Shown: positions 11,183-22,253 of the stretch, piece by piece | Layout of the letters: the number at the start of each line of letters is the position of its first letter | Position numbering within the stretch: the first letter of the stretch is position 1 | DNA from: Ceratothoa steindachneri | Taxonomy: Eukaryota; Arthropoda; Malacostraca; Isopoda; Cymothoidae | Reading direction: 5' to 3' | Assembly: GCA_963969495.1 (NCBI GenBank) | Contig: OZ018328.1 | Span: forward strand, 130,890,545 to 130,954,544 | DNA: 64,000 bases | Translations under genes and position numbers: made by a program | Notes under the pieces: model-generated | What the model was told of the DNA's origin: nothing | What the model saw: only the letters and a program-made list of their open reading frames with translations | Databases searched by the model: none

Positions 11183-12660
11183 CAGTGTTTCCCAAACTTT
11201 TTTGTCGTGACCCTGAACACAAATTGATTTTGGCCTGGCGACCCTAAGGGATGAAATATAATTTCAGTATTATTTTAGTTCTATTCAATTGAATAAAGTT
11301 TACTGAATTTTGCTATAGGTTACTAATTAATAAATATAATATAATACTGATTGAAGAAAAGTGGAAGCCAAACCTTCATACTCAAGCAAAGATAAACAAA
11401 TATTGCCTGCTGATAAATATAATAATTTCGTATTTAATAAACAATATATTTTTATATTGTTATGTTAATTGAAGGATATTAGAGGCCCATTTTCATATTA
11501 ATGTAATTTACTGAAACAAAAAGCAAACGAAGAAAATAAATTTTTGGCTAGCAACTTCTTCTGGCTTTTCAAGTAGACTTCATTGAAAAATTTAAATAAG
11601 TATTTTAGTGACTACCGTGATGTTTCTTAATATTATGGACAAGTTTCTCCAGATTTGACTTAATGTTGATAGATGGAGAACAGTACAGATGATGTTGAGG
11701 ATCCAGACGGTTCCTTGCTTGAGTCTTAATCATCATAAGAGCTGACAATCCTTGTTCACAGAAGTTTGTGGTGGGAAATGGAATACGAGCTTTTTCAGCC
11801 TCATGAATCAAAATAGGCTTATCCTTAAGTTGAGCCCAGAATTCAGAGTATGAAAGCCTTTTAAAGCGTTGCTTCTGCAGTTGATTTTCCTCGAGATCTA
11901 AAAGTTCTTTTGAAATCCTGGGATGTCTTCTCCAACATAATTTTCACACCGAACAGATTCCTGACCCAGCCGTGTTGGCATACATCAACATATTTTGGCA
12001 AATATTTGTCTAGGTCTTCATGAAGATTCTGAAAATGATATTGGAAAAACAATTTAATGTCATCAAACTATACTTCTGATGAATCTTCTATCACTGCTCT
12101 CAGCGCTCTGGAAAAGCAGCTGTTTTTCCGATGGCTATTTTTTCTTTCTAAAGTGCAAGTTTATTCTGAAATGATATAATTTTTTCCCTGATGTCTACCA
12201 TAGTTTGATTTTGGCCTTGCATGTATGAATTAAATTCATTTAAGTGATTGAAGATGTCGCCTAAATATGCTAGCTTTGCCACCTAAGCCGCATCTTTGAA
12301 ACAGTCGACCAGAATATGCTTTTTCTCTCGGTGAAAAACTTTATTTGTTTTAAGTTCAATAACCCCTCCAAGGATGCCATCTCGAGACGACTAACTGAAA
12401 TCAAAGTGGAAAAGTAAGCCCTGGTGATATAATCTCATCTCTTAATACATTTTAATGAAAATGCGCGAGCTCAAAGCTCTTACCTTTATAAAATTTACAA
12501 TTTGGATAACATCATTCAGCACAATATAGAGTACTGGCCGAAGCAAGGTTTCCCGATGTAAGAAACAGTGAATTATTATGACCTCAGGATTTGCTGATTT
12601 AAGCTGTGTGAAAAGACTACTCGACTTCCCATCATGGATGACGATCACTCAGTACACACA
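11183..12660 (-). pseudogene. ZBED5/SCAND3-type hAT transposase remnant
   Basis: The 3' end of the element is marked by CAGTGTTTCCCAAAC (from 11183), a typical hAT terminal sequence. Upstream on the reverse strand come CEQGLSALMMIKTQARNRLD (11690-11770), HFQNLHEDLDKYLP (11990-12040), the VAKLAYLGDIFNHLNEFN block (12225-12285), and ANPEVIIIHCFLHRETL with VLNDVIQIVNFIKVRALSSR (12470-12580). This is the order of the RNase H-like and C-terminal dimerisation regions of this hAT group. Stops separate the pieces and no BED finger or right terminus is visible beyond 12660, so it is truncated. Confidence 0.78.
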
Positions 12661-12721
12661 TCCAAACAGTTCAACCACTCTATTTGATGTTTCTTGAAAA
12701 TAATGCACCATAACAAAGATT

Positions 12722-12881
12722 GTAGCGACGCCCAAATTGTAAGGTAAACTAGGCTCAACGAGGCACCTCACAAATGAGCACCCTGTTGGGCCTATGAAAT
12801 CATGAAACTGGGCACACATATTAAATACTGAAAGAATATGCCATGTAGGAGTAATGGACCAATGTAGAATAAAGCGAAATA

Positions 12882-12941
<60 letters not shown>

Positions 12942-13140
12942 GTTAAAACGCAATTGTACATGTGTAGCGACGTCCGAATTGCAAGGCAAAGTTGGGTCAA
13001 CGAGGAACCTCACATATGAGCACCCTGTTGGACCTATGAAATCTTGAAATTGGGCACACATATTAACTACTGAAAAACATGCCTTGTAGTAGCAATGAAC
13101 TCATGTAGAATAGAGAGAAATACTTATATCACAATTGTAC
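12722..13140. repeat. Tandem duplication, one copy carrying (TA)n
   Basis: Two copies of a ~180-240 bp unit: 12722-12960 and 12965-13140. Both begin TAGCGACG and share GAGCACCCTGTTGG, GGGCACACATATTAA and GCGAAATACTTATAT/GAGAAATACTTATAT. The first copy holds a 56-bp TA tract where the second has only TTATATCACAATTG. No protein is evident. Confidence 0.85.
12883..12938. repeat. (TA)n microsatellite
   Basis: TA tract expanded within the first copy of the tandem duplication. Confidence 0.96.
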
Positions 13141-13800
13141 ATGTATTAAAAAAAACATGAGTGTAAGAAGGTAGGCGAATAGTTGGAGGTTCCCACGCGA
13201 ACACAAACATATATGGCGGTATATATATATATATATTAGTAAAGCATACTAGGATAAAATAGGACCAATTCCCGTCCACTTTGTAGAGGTGTTTTGGGGG
13301 CCTATTTAATCCAGCACAAAGCCTACTTATGATCTAGTTCGACCACTATACATACGTGCACGGGGATACAGCTGCGAGCCAAAAGGTCTTGATACCAGAT
13401 AACGAGGCAGCTGGAACGTAGTCATGTTTACCAGCTAAAGTTGACATGGACCTGCGGGACGAAAAAATCACCTTTCTATTACCTTGATATTGTTGCCAGC
13501 CCGGATGGGCCAAGTGTGTCTACAATGGAACATACACGCCCTTTGACTCCGCCCAGCAGTCTCAACAAAGGAACAAACTAATAAACTTCTGACTATATAG
13601 GCTCCCTCCGCGTCCAGATATGGAAAAATGGAGTCACATCCCTTAATTAAAGGCGGGATAAATTGACAGGTTGAAATATTCCCATTATTATTATTCATTT
13701 GTCATTATTCTCATTCCAATTTGTTTATTATTAGCTTCACCAGTCTGTTCCTCGTCCCTAAGTTCAGCCGTCCTAGCCACAACTATCTAATGTAGAAGAA
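13141..13800. other. No gene recognised
   Basis: Contains a short TA tract at 13220-13237. The remainder is of average composition without a frame that resembles a protein on either strand. Confidence 0.5.
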
Positions 13801-15600
13801 AATTTACAACAAAGCCGTGTAAGACTCATATAAGAGATCAAAGAGAAAGGGACAGAGAAAGATGCGCGGGGCCGCGCCTTTTAAGGAGAAAGAAAGAACA
13901 GACACCTGGTTGACCCATTTTGTCTGCGCTAATGAAGGTGCAAAATCACGAGACGCTGTGGTGGTCTGAAAGCCTGTCATCGCGAAAAGCTATGAGAAAC
14001 CTGAAGGTCCCACTGGGAGTCGGACAAAGTTTCGCCTCGCCAGCTAAGGAGCTTTTCCGCGATCGTGCTAATAGGGCGAGACTACCCTCGCCTGCCGATG
14101 CGTCGGACCCTGGAACCCTTCCCTTTGGGCGGAGAGGGGAAAACCCCATTCGACCACACTATAAATCCTTCGGCGCCAGAGTTGGAAGGCAGTATCCACA
14201 ACCTGCTCGACCCGTCAGTATCCGCCGCCTGCCCGCCCTCGTCAATATCTGCTGTCTGCCCGCCCTCGTCAGTACCTACCGTCTGCACTTCTCCGTTCGT
14301 ACCCACTATTCGCATCCCGTTGGCTCTGCAAAATTCCTCGCAGAATCTCTCAAGCTCCGGGCATTCTCTTTTAATTAGCTTAAGTCTACCCCATACTCGT
14401 TGCTACCTGCTCCTCGAACGCAACGCGCCCAGTCTCGATTCTTGTTCTAAACTCGAAGGCAAGATCTAAGAGAAACCCGTTAATACATAGTCATTATTAA
14501 GAGACTATTATTTGAACTTTGCGCCAAGGCAAGGATTACTCGCTCGAACCAAATCTTCGAGGTAAGAGCAACGCGCAACTCTCCTGTGAAAGTGCTCTCT
14601 CTATCCCCCACCCTACCTCATAGTGTAAGCCTCCATCGTCGGCTTCGTGTACGCTCAAGGTCATTCGAGCGACCCTTCGGTCAGTATTGTTCGTTTGTGT
14701 GTACGGCGACCCTCCCCGCCAGATTCCCCCCTTTAAGACATTGAGACTCGTATACGTCTAATTTGTTATATAGCTTGTTTCAAAACCACTTTTTAACCTT
14801 TGTAAAAAGAATATTAATTAGCATATTAGTAAAGTTATATTTGTACCCGTTTTTCTATTGTCCCGAAATCTAAAAGATAGCTGATTATTGGCCAACCTAA
14901 AATTTGGATAATTTGTACTCTGTCTGTATTATAAATCTCCCACGCACACAGCCTTCATCTCTCTCAGCTGAGAAACGCAGGAAGGGTTGAACTCGACCCT
15001 ATTTTACGACATATACAGTAATATCTATTATATATTAAACTGGCGTCAGGTTTATTGGAGTTAATCTTGGTTAATCAATTGATTAAAATTTAATCAAACT
15101 ATTGGTTAACCTTGGTTAAATTGTAAATTCTTGGCTAATCTTGGTTCAGGTTCTGTAGTTTAAAAGGTGAGAAATTACCATTGCATACCTACTTGCGAAT
15201 TATATTTGTTCCCATTCCCATTGATTTCTTTTTTGTGAATTGATTGTTCAGTGACCGTGTTTAACTATTATTTTTATTCCCCCACGAAATTGAAATGTTG
15301 TTCTTCAAGGCCTCATTCGTGCCGTAAGTTGAAGGTATAGTAAAAATAGTATTATTATTTGTATTGCTGTTCTAGGAGTGCTGTAACTCTCGTCTCAATC
15401 ACAGTTTAGGATTTAGGTAAAATCTCGACCCCAAAAGCTCTCTCGCGAGTGTTCCCCCCTACCTTCCATTGTTTTCGTGTTTTTGTTTTGTTTAACAAAA
15501 CCATTCACACTCCCGTTGGTACGTAAATAAATCCATAATTCCGCCATATTCATTGTCTTGCGTTTATTTAATTCTTGTTGTTGTGCCCGTCGCGTAAATT
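13801..15600 (+). other. Possible Gypsy 5' LTR and leader
   Basis: GC-richer than its flanks and directly upstream of a gag-like gene. The stretch ATTTTACGACA at 15001-15011 resembles the end of the solo LTRs found at 22 and 60 kb (TTCTACGACA). A TGGCGTCAGG at 15043 could be a primer-binding-type site, but it is ~30 bp away from that end. No matching 3' LTR is seen and the left boundary is not determined. A perfect 16-bp palindrome TTAATCAATTGATTAA lies at 15071-15086. The long open frames at 13920-14470 have no recognisable domain. Confidence 0.35.
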
Positions 15601-15605
15601 TTCAA

Positions 15606-17060
15606 GGCCCAAGGTGAGTTACTCGGACTCAGTGGCGAAGATCTGATAGCCTACATCCAGGAATAAGAGAGAAGAGAAAGAGCCGAAAGAAGAGACAGAG
15701 AACAAAAGGAACGAGATGAAAGAGAAAAGGAAGGAAAAGAAAGAGAGAGAATTCACTCTTACGAACTGGAGATGAGCAGAGCTAGGAACGAGACGCTCCC
15801 CATAAACTCCTCAGGTTCTAGACTAGACGCTCTGCAGTCTGCCATCATAAAACTCCCCGTATTTAAAGAAGGCGAAGGGTCTTATCTCACCCACTCCGAA
15901 AAGAGCTTCGAGGTGAGCCATTAGGACATCGAGACGGCCGGCCTAGCACAATTATTGCCCATGCTGAGCTCCCAACTCAGGGATATTTTTATCTCTCTCC
16001 CATCAGAGGCAACAAGTGATTACTTATCGTTAAAAGCCGAGTTGCTCGCCTCTTAGAACATGACCCCGGACTTCTATCAGCTAAATTTTGGCACTGTCGC
16101 ATTCAACCAAACCAGACCTTCTGACACTTCGGCTACTCCATACAGCGTCACTTTAATTTTTGGATAGATGCGTCCAAGGTGCCTCATGAATACGACGCCC
16201 TGGTCGATTTCTTAATCAAGGACCAATTTCTTGCGTCGCTCCCTTCGGAAATCAGATCCTTCGTGAAGGACCGGAGGTGCCGTACTCTCATGGAATGCAT
16301 CGAGGAGGCAGACGTCTACGCGGCTAGCTACAGCTGCTATCCGAAAGAAGGGAATAAATCATAACCCCCATTCCCTAAATCCAAAACAAGCAAGAACAAA
16401 TTTGTTCAAAATAATGGGAATAAGTTCGTTAAGGTGACTGGGCCCGCCAAACTCAAACCTCTCTTCCCGTCAGGCCACCGTTATGTTAAGCCCGTTGGTC
16501 TCAATCCCCCTGCTTCGCCATTCCCCAGGAGGACCATCGTGTGCTATTCCTGTGGAGTTCAGGGTCACGTGAGTAACAATTGCCCTCAAAACTCGCAGTT
16601 TAGTAGCACCCCTCCTTCTCACCAGGTACACCAGATCAGTGCCACTTCTACACCCCCACCGTAGTAAAATGAAGCCCCCTCTTCTTCAAACCTGCCGAAT
16701 CCTGCTGACCACCAGGTAAACTTTTTATTCGATAAAAGTACACCTGAGGCCCTCCAATTCGAAATTGGAGCAGTCAATGGGTGCCAGATCTCCACCCTCA
16801 TCCGTGATACAGGTTGCACGTGCATTGTTGTATCCGATGAACTACTCCCTTCCCGTTGTGGTTCCGTACCGCGACAAGTTTGCCGTAGTGCATGATTGCT
16901 TGGGGCGCGCCACTAAATTCTCATTGTTCACTGCTACAGTGAGTGCGCCCTATATTACTGGTTGGGCTGAAGTCGTTGCAGGCCCCATCAAGTTTTGCAG
17001 TGTCCTAATTGGTCAGTCCCACCGTGTTTTTTACGCCCCCGTGGCTCAACCCGTTACTAC
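15606..17060 (+). pseudogene. Ty3/Gypsy gag-protease, decayed
   Basis: Gag begins in frame with GELLGLSGEDLIAYIQE (about 15613-15663), a stop, then a highly charged Glu/Arg coiled-coil region (15666-15770), IKLPVFKEGE (15850) and a capsid-like region ending with DASKVPHEYDALVDFLI and SLPSEIRSFVKDR (16165-16290). A CCHC zinc knuckle reads CYSCGVQGHVSNNC (16540-16581), the usual nucleic-acid-binding motif. A retropepsin piece follows (LIRDTGCTCIVVSDELL, 16795-16845), with the catalytic DTG intact but in a shifted frame. Several in-frame stops (15664, 15922, 16054 areas) and frameshifts make it non-functional. Reverse transcriptase is absent: the sequence changes to AT-rich DNA after about 17100. 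Confidence 0.8.
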
Positions 17061-17424
17061 CCGTTCATGCGCGAAGAAGGAACTGCAAGTCCCTACAAAA
17101 TTAGGGTGGTCCCCCCCAATTTTTTTTAGTTTTTATCTCCACATGCCTGAATGTATTAACACATTGAACAGTAGGTCACATATTCAATTTCATCAAAATC
17201 GAACAGTATTTAATGGTCGCTATATGGAGCTTAATTTATTAGTCTGCTGGTAAATTAATTTTGGGGATAGAAATGAACAGTCTTTGCAAATACTAGTTTA
17301 TTTGAAATCAATTTTGGTGTTGAAAGACAATTTTTTTAAAAATATTTATATTAAAGTGAAAAGAAAATAGTTAAATGGCAAATGCTTTCTTTTTGACACA
17401 AATTATAACTAAAGTTGCTGATTA

Positions 17425-19185
17425 AACATTGATCCTTTTGAGCATGAGGGAAAATTTTTGTGATGTTTTGCCACAAGTCTGAGAAGTAACTTTCTGTTCT
17501 TCACCTTTTGTTAGAGATGCATTATACGATTTGATAAGTGCAATACCTCTTTCTGCTGGATCGTTAACAACCATTAAGTTAATCGCTCAACGTTGAAATT
17601 CTTGAAAGTACGTATTCTCTTCCCAAGAATTTGGGTTAGTCTTCAGGAATGTATCCTCTGCAAACTTCTATCCATCTTTCATTAGGAGACTGAAGATTAG
17701 CTTAGTTTTTTGAGTTACCAGTTCATGCAAGTCCAAATCCTCGATGTTTTATGTAAGATTCAATCGGCGAACAACTTTGGTGTTTTCATTACGTTGGAGA
17801 TTGGAGACCATCTTCTGATTGGTATCAGCATTAATTCTATGATCGAAAAATGCAAGACCAACAAGATGTTCTCCAAGATACCAAAGGTATCTATAAAGGG
17901 CTGTGGTTGCTTCTTTAGATATTATCTGATTTGGGTACTTTCGCAAAGTTTTAAGAAGCAGAATGTCATTTAAAGGAGCATTAATTCCAAAATGGGCTTT
18001 ATTCCAAAAACGCGAGTAGACAAAAGCAATAAAAAGAGAACACTCTGTAATATTGGCCTTTTCCCGTTCCGTTAGTTTCATTTGGTGCTTTAACAAGTAT
18101 ATTTTCAGGACATATATAGCCTTAGCCATCCAACGTGCATGATGAGTCTCTCCTGGGGCTCTTAATGTAACTTCTCTCTTATCAATGCCCCCAAGAAAGA
18201 TGAGACTGAGTCGCAGCAATTCTTCATAATCGTCATGCAACTGACGAGATTTCAAAGCTTCCTGAAAATATGGGACCATTTCTCCTCGCAGATTATGCAT
18301 TACTGGATTGACGAATAAACTGCTATCCGCCTCTAATAAAGAATCCTTTTTAAGTGACGACCATTGTTCTTTAAAACGTTCAACGAGACTCCTCTTTGGA
18401 CCGATTGTAGCCCCAAGTAAAATATTTCAAGCACATGACAACATAATTTCGAAAATATGATGACGGCACGCAATCCAAACAAGATCCCTTCCTAATAATT
18501 TCTCAATTATGGTACAGGCTCCTTTTTGTAGGCCTGTATTTGATGCAGTTTTGTCAAATACAATGCCTTTAACTTCGTCACGAATATTCCAGTCATTAAT
18601 TGATGAAATGCACGACATAGCCTGTTCTTCTCCTGTTGCTCGTGTTATTTTTGGCACACCAAGAAGTTTTTCCATTCCATTTACAGAAACTATTATTACA
18701 ATTCGTTCTACTGTTTCCTTTGACCCATCAATAACAGGTAGTAGTTCTCCATCCCAGTGAAGAAGGATCGGTCCTTCAACAGACAACGAAGCTTTGTCTT
18801 CATTGTATGTTGCCTCTCTTACTTGCTTTCTGGAACGTCGTATAGAACTCTTGGAAAGTGTCATAGGTGCAATACCCTGACCCAAGGCTTGTGCTATTGA
18901 TCCTGCACGATCAAGAACAGCAGCCAAACTTGAAGTTGTATAGATATTTTTTGAATTTAAAGGACTACATTGTGCATTCTTTTTTCTAGTTGAAGAAGAT
19001 GGACAAAACTCTTTGTCTGCCGCAATTAAACTTTCTCCTTCAGATGATGATGACTCGAAATCTGCATGAGCAGCAGCCTCTGCTTGATTTTTATAAGTAT
19101 ATACTTGACTGGTTCGCAAGAGGACAAACAAGCACTTCCTCAGTTTGCTTTTAGCACAAAATACACAACTGCCATATCCTTACCT
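17425..19185 (-). pseudogene. Unnamed transposase-like family, four in-frame stops
   Basis: One reverse-strand frame runs for about 586 codons, broken only by stops at 18427-18429, 17749-17751, 17668-17670 and 17587-17589, and ends at TAA 17422-17424. There is no ATG at the very start; CVFCAKSKLRK opens it. Landmarks: a Ser-rich linker, LLHWDGELLPVIDGS and LLGVPKITRATGEEQA (about 18640-18750), FDKTASNTGLQKGACTIIEK (18515-18575), WIACRHHIFEIML (18440-18480), HHARWMAKAIYVLKIYLLK (18090-18150) and VVNDPAERGIALI (17530-17570). The D-x-T...CRHH arrangement recalls hAT-like RNase H folds, but I cannot name the family; similar proteins are, from memory, widespread in invertebrates as uncharacterised. 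No terminal repeats were found with confidence. Confidence 0.75.
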
Positions 19186-19640
19186 CAGCCATCTCAGAAA
19201 CAACCTGGACAGAAACAAAGAAAAAAAACAATATTAAATAACTGCTGTCTGTACAAGAGGCATCGCAAATAAAATTTAGTATTATCTGAAAATACAAGTG
19301 GGTATGCAAATGAAGACGTTTTTCCACCTGTGAAAAGAGACTAATAAAATGGTAAATGAAGAACACAATTAGTGATCAGTTAGTAAGTTATGAATCATAC
19401 ATTTAAACATAGATATAGAAACCAAAATCACCATTCTAGGTTCAATAGTGCAAAAGTTATGAGGCGTAATGCGAATAAAAGCTGGAAATTGGATTCCATC
19501 TTGGATTTGGGCGGCCATTTTGTTTTGTTTTATCTGAAGCTTGACACTCGAACCAGAATTGTTCTATAGACCCTTAATTTCAAATTGGTACTGAAAACAA
19601 TTGTAATGAAAAACATAAAACTTCATGCACGGCCCCCCAC
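19186..19640. other. No gene recognised
   Basis: AT-rich flank of the unnamed transposase-like pseudogene. No coding trace. A GGCCCCCCACTAAT at 19629-19642 weakly mirrors ATTAGGGTGGTCCCCC near 17100, too weak to call a terminal repeat. Confidence 0.4.
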
Positions 19641-20390
19641 TAATGGTTTATGTGTTGTGTGATGTTAAAGAGCAAGTTGGTTGTTTAGTGTGCTTTCCTG
19701 AAACCGTGCTGTGTCTGGGACAGAGGTATATATGCGCTGATCTTTGCTGTATTAGTTTTTCAAGTGTTATTGCTAGCGTGCCTAGAAGTGACAGTGGGCA
19801 GTAAGAGTTGTGTTGTTTTGAGGGTTTGTCTGGTTTGAGTATGAGTATGATGTGGACTAGTTTCCAGATTGAGAAGATTGTTTTGGTGGACCAAGAGTGG
19901 TTAAAAAATTCTATGATGGCTGAGATCGTTGTGTCTCGTAGGTGCTTGAGGTGGATGTTAGATATGTTTTCTTTATCAGCGACTTTATAGTTTTCGAGTG
20001 ACTTAATGGTTTTGGGTCGTTTAATATTGTAAAGGGGAAATACTTGGTCTTTGGATTTGTATGTGCTGTTGCTTTTTTGTGTATTTGTCTTTGCGTTGAG
20101 AGGAAGATAATGTTCAATTAGTGTTTCAATAAAATTTTATTGTGCAGTATAGGTCTTGGAACTTTGTTATTTGTGGTAACTAGTGACTTTTGTGCGGGAG
20201 TTTGAGTGATACGTGATGTGTTAATTTTCTTTAAGAATCTCCAGAGTTAAGTTTGTTTTATGGTCTATTGTGTTGATATATTGATTTCACTTTTCTATTT
20301 GTTGTGGAGTAATTAGGTTGAGTGTGTGTTGAGTGTATGTGTCATGTTTCTTGTTGTGACCACTTAATTTCGTTATTCTCCCTTATCCCA
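19641..20390 (-). pseudogene. LINE reverse transcriptase fragment
   Basis: Reverse-strand traces of the N-terminal part of a non-LTR reverse transcriptase: NIHLKHLRDTTISAIIEFFN, then HSWSTKTIFSIWKLVHIILI and LKPDKPSKQHNSYCPLSLLG, followed by LEKLIQQR and an HSTVSGKHTKQ-like block (19690-19960). This matches the segment before the YxDD box of jockey/CR1-like LINEs (…P..WK…I.KP.K……YRPISLL…K.LE…). The palm catalytic box is not present. The stretch 20120-20390 upstream is frayed linker. Multiple frame breaks make it a pseudogene. Confidence 0.7.
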
Positions 20391-21384
20391 TTAGATCCCA
20401 TGTATTAATACTTATATTGCATCTCCCTCATTCTTATTGGCACCCTACAGTTCAACAACTGTAGATGATCCTCTGCACTATGTATTTGATACTACGGACT
20501 AGAAAATTAATTAAAATAATAAAATGCTTCATCTACCATCACTTGCGCATCAAAAGTTATGGTGCACCAGATTAGCTCTCATTGCCGGCAATTAAAGTAG
20601 AAATGGCGACGGCCCTATTTCCGCTGTTGTTATATTTAAATTTCGGAGAATTTATCCTATTGAAAAAAAGAAAATGACGATAAAGGCCTATATACTCTTA
20701 TTTGGAGTTGTTTGTTGATCTAGGCAAATTTATTCGAGCCTTTCGACGGTTTTTCAGTGAGGTATTCGGTGCATAATTTGGTATATAGCAATGATGCTCC
20801 AATCTTCAGAGCAGCGACTATATACTTATATACTGCCCATGACCATAAGCAGTTTTTCGGAATTCGTCGAAAAAATACTCTCTAAAGGATAGTTGGTAAT
20901 TGAGTCGTAGAATTTGATGAAATAACGACTTTTCGATCAAAAATTGAGAATGATCTTAATCATAAGCCTATCATTACATTTAAGATAACATCAACGACAT
21001 AGACCTATTAACCTCCTCTGATCCCATTTATGGCTAAGGAAGGGTTTCTTTGAAGGCCACGTTTCAAGATGCTGAGGATCCGGATTGTGGGATCCTCTTT
21101 GCTATCACAAGGTGCCAAAGGAAAATGGAAAGAATGCGACAAAAAGCTTAAACTAGCTGATACTATGAGTACCTAATGAATCTGAGGCAGACTACAGGTA
21201 TATCGAGAGAGAGAGCGAATCCTACTGTCGATGACATGGAACTCTTCTAGTATAACCTGCTCATGCTAGCGTGAAAGTTATGAGAAATCAGAGGGCTTGA
21301 CACTGGAGTTGAACTGAATGTTCGTTCGGCTACGGTTCGGATGAAGTTGGGAGAAATGACGAGATCACTCTCGAAACTCTACCT
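20391..21384. other. No gene recognised
   Basis: About 1 kb without a recognisable protein or RNA gene. The last 300 bp (21080-21380) have fewer A/T runs and several short open + frames leading into the minisatellite, but I cannot assign them. Confidence 0.45.
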
Positions 21385-21720
21385 ATTGGAGATCAATGCT
21401 TCGAACAACGGTCTCACCTGTGATTCAAGTCCCGACAGTCATGGTATCAACCTCAAATTCACTTGCGGGTCAAACAACCAAAGATATGGTCTCAACGCCG
21501 GACCGACTTGCAAGTCAACTAGCAGCAGACATGGCCTCAACACTGGAACCACTTGCAGGTCAAGCAACCCCAGGCATGGTCTTAGCTCACGCCTCACTTG
21601 AGGATCAAGAAACCACAGGAATGGTATAAACACCCGACACACTTGCGGGCGAAGAAGCCGCAGGCAGGGAAAGTTTCAACGCCGGAGCCTCTTGCGGACC
21701 AAGCAGTTGCAGGCATGGTT
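21385..21720 (+). repeat. 45-bp minisatellite, open in two frames
   Basis: About seven degenerate copies of a 45-bp unit, each holding ATGGTCTCAAC...CACTTGCAGGTCAA...CAGGCA-like blocks (clearest units start near 21490, 21533, 21578 and 21623). The period is a multiple of three, so the array is a 15-residue peptide repeat wherever it is open. One frame is open 21396-21629 (MVSTPDRLASQLAAD type) and another 21341-21601 (GLNAGPTCKSTSSRH type, with a regular Cys). It is unknown whether either is translated. Confidence 0.75.
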
Positions 21721-22248
21721 CCAGATTTCAAGTCGTCGGAACACCTGCGCCCCTCCAAACTATGACCTTCAATCTACCCAGAAGTCTAGCTGCGGCTTGT
21801 AAACGAATCCAAGAAATTTTACAACAAAAATGTATCTCAGCTTTACATACCCTGGTTGGATTTACTAGACGGGTTTCCCTATCAGAGATTGATGCCTTAT
21901 TATTTTGCTATTTGGCTTCGCTCCTTTTTTGTATGGGTCGTTATATCGTTAATTGCTATTCTTTACGACTAATTTCATTTATTTTTCGCGACGTTTGTTG
22001 TTGTCCTCCTCTTCCCAGTGTGTCGGAAATTATGCCTTGCGAAAAAGTTATAATTAAAATTATTAAGTGAACTACTGTATATTTTATAATATAATAATTA
22101 ATTGTACCAAGTACATCATTAATTTTAATTATAATCCGAATATTTTTCTTCTTAAGTGTGGTTGGCCAACCAAGTTTTCAATATTTTTGTATCGAAAGAT
22201 TAGGTCATTCAGATCTATTCTACGCGTAATCATAATTCATTCACAATT
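21721..22248. other. Unassigned sequence with a 102-codon ORF
   Basis: A + strand frame at 21762-22070 is open for 102 codons and contains a hydrophobic stretch (ALLFCYLASLLFCMGRYIV), but no family is recognisable and the flank is AT-rich non-coding. Treat as chance unless transcripts support it. Confidence 0.3.
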
Positions 22249-22253
22249 AAATC

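Noticed and set aside
15071..15086. Operator-like perfect palindrome TTAATCAATTGATTAA
   Set aside because: AT-only-rich 16-bp palindromes are expected by chance in such DNA and it lies in a probable retroelement leader.
17100..19642. Terminal repeats of the unnamed transposase-like element
   Set aside because: ATTAGGGTGGTCCCCC and its right-hand counterpart agree at too few positions, and no target duplication was seen.
21762..22070. 102-codon ORF as a membrane protein gene
   Set aside because: One hydrophobic stretch only, no homology recognised, AT-rich flank without promoter or splice context.
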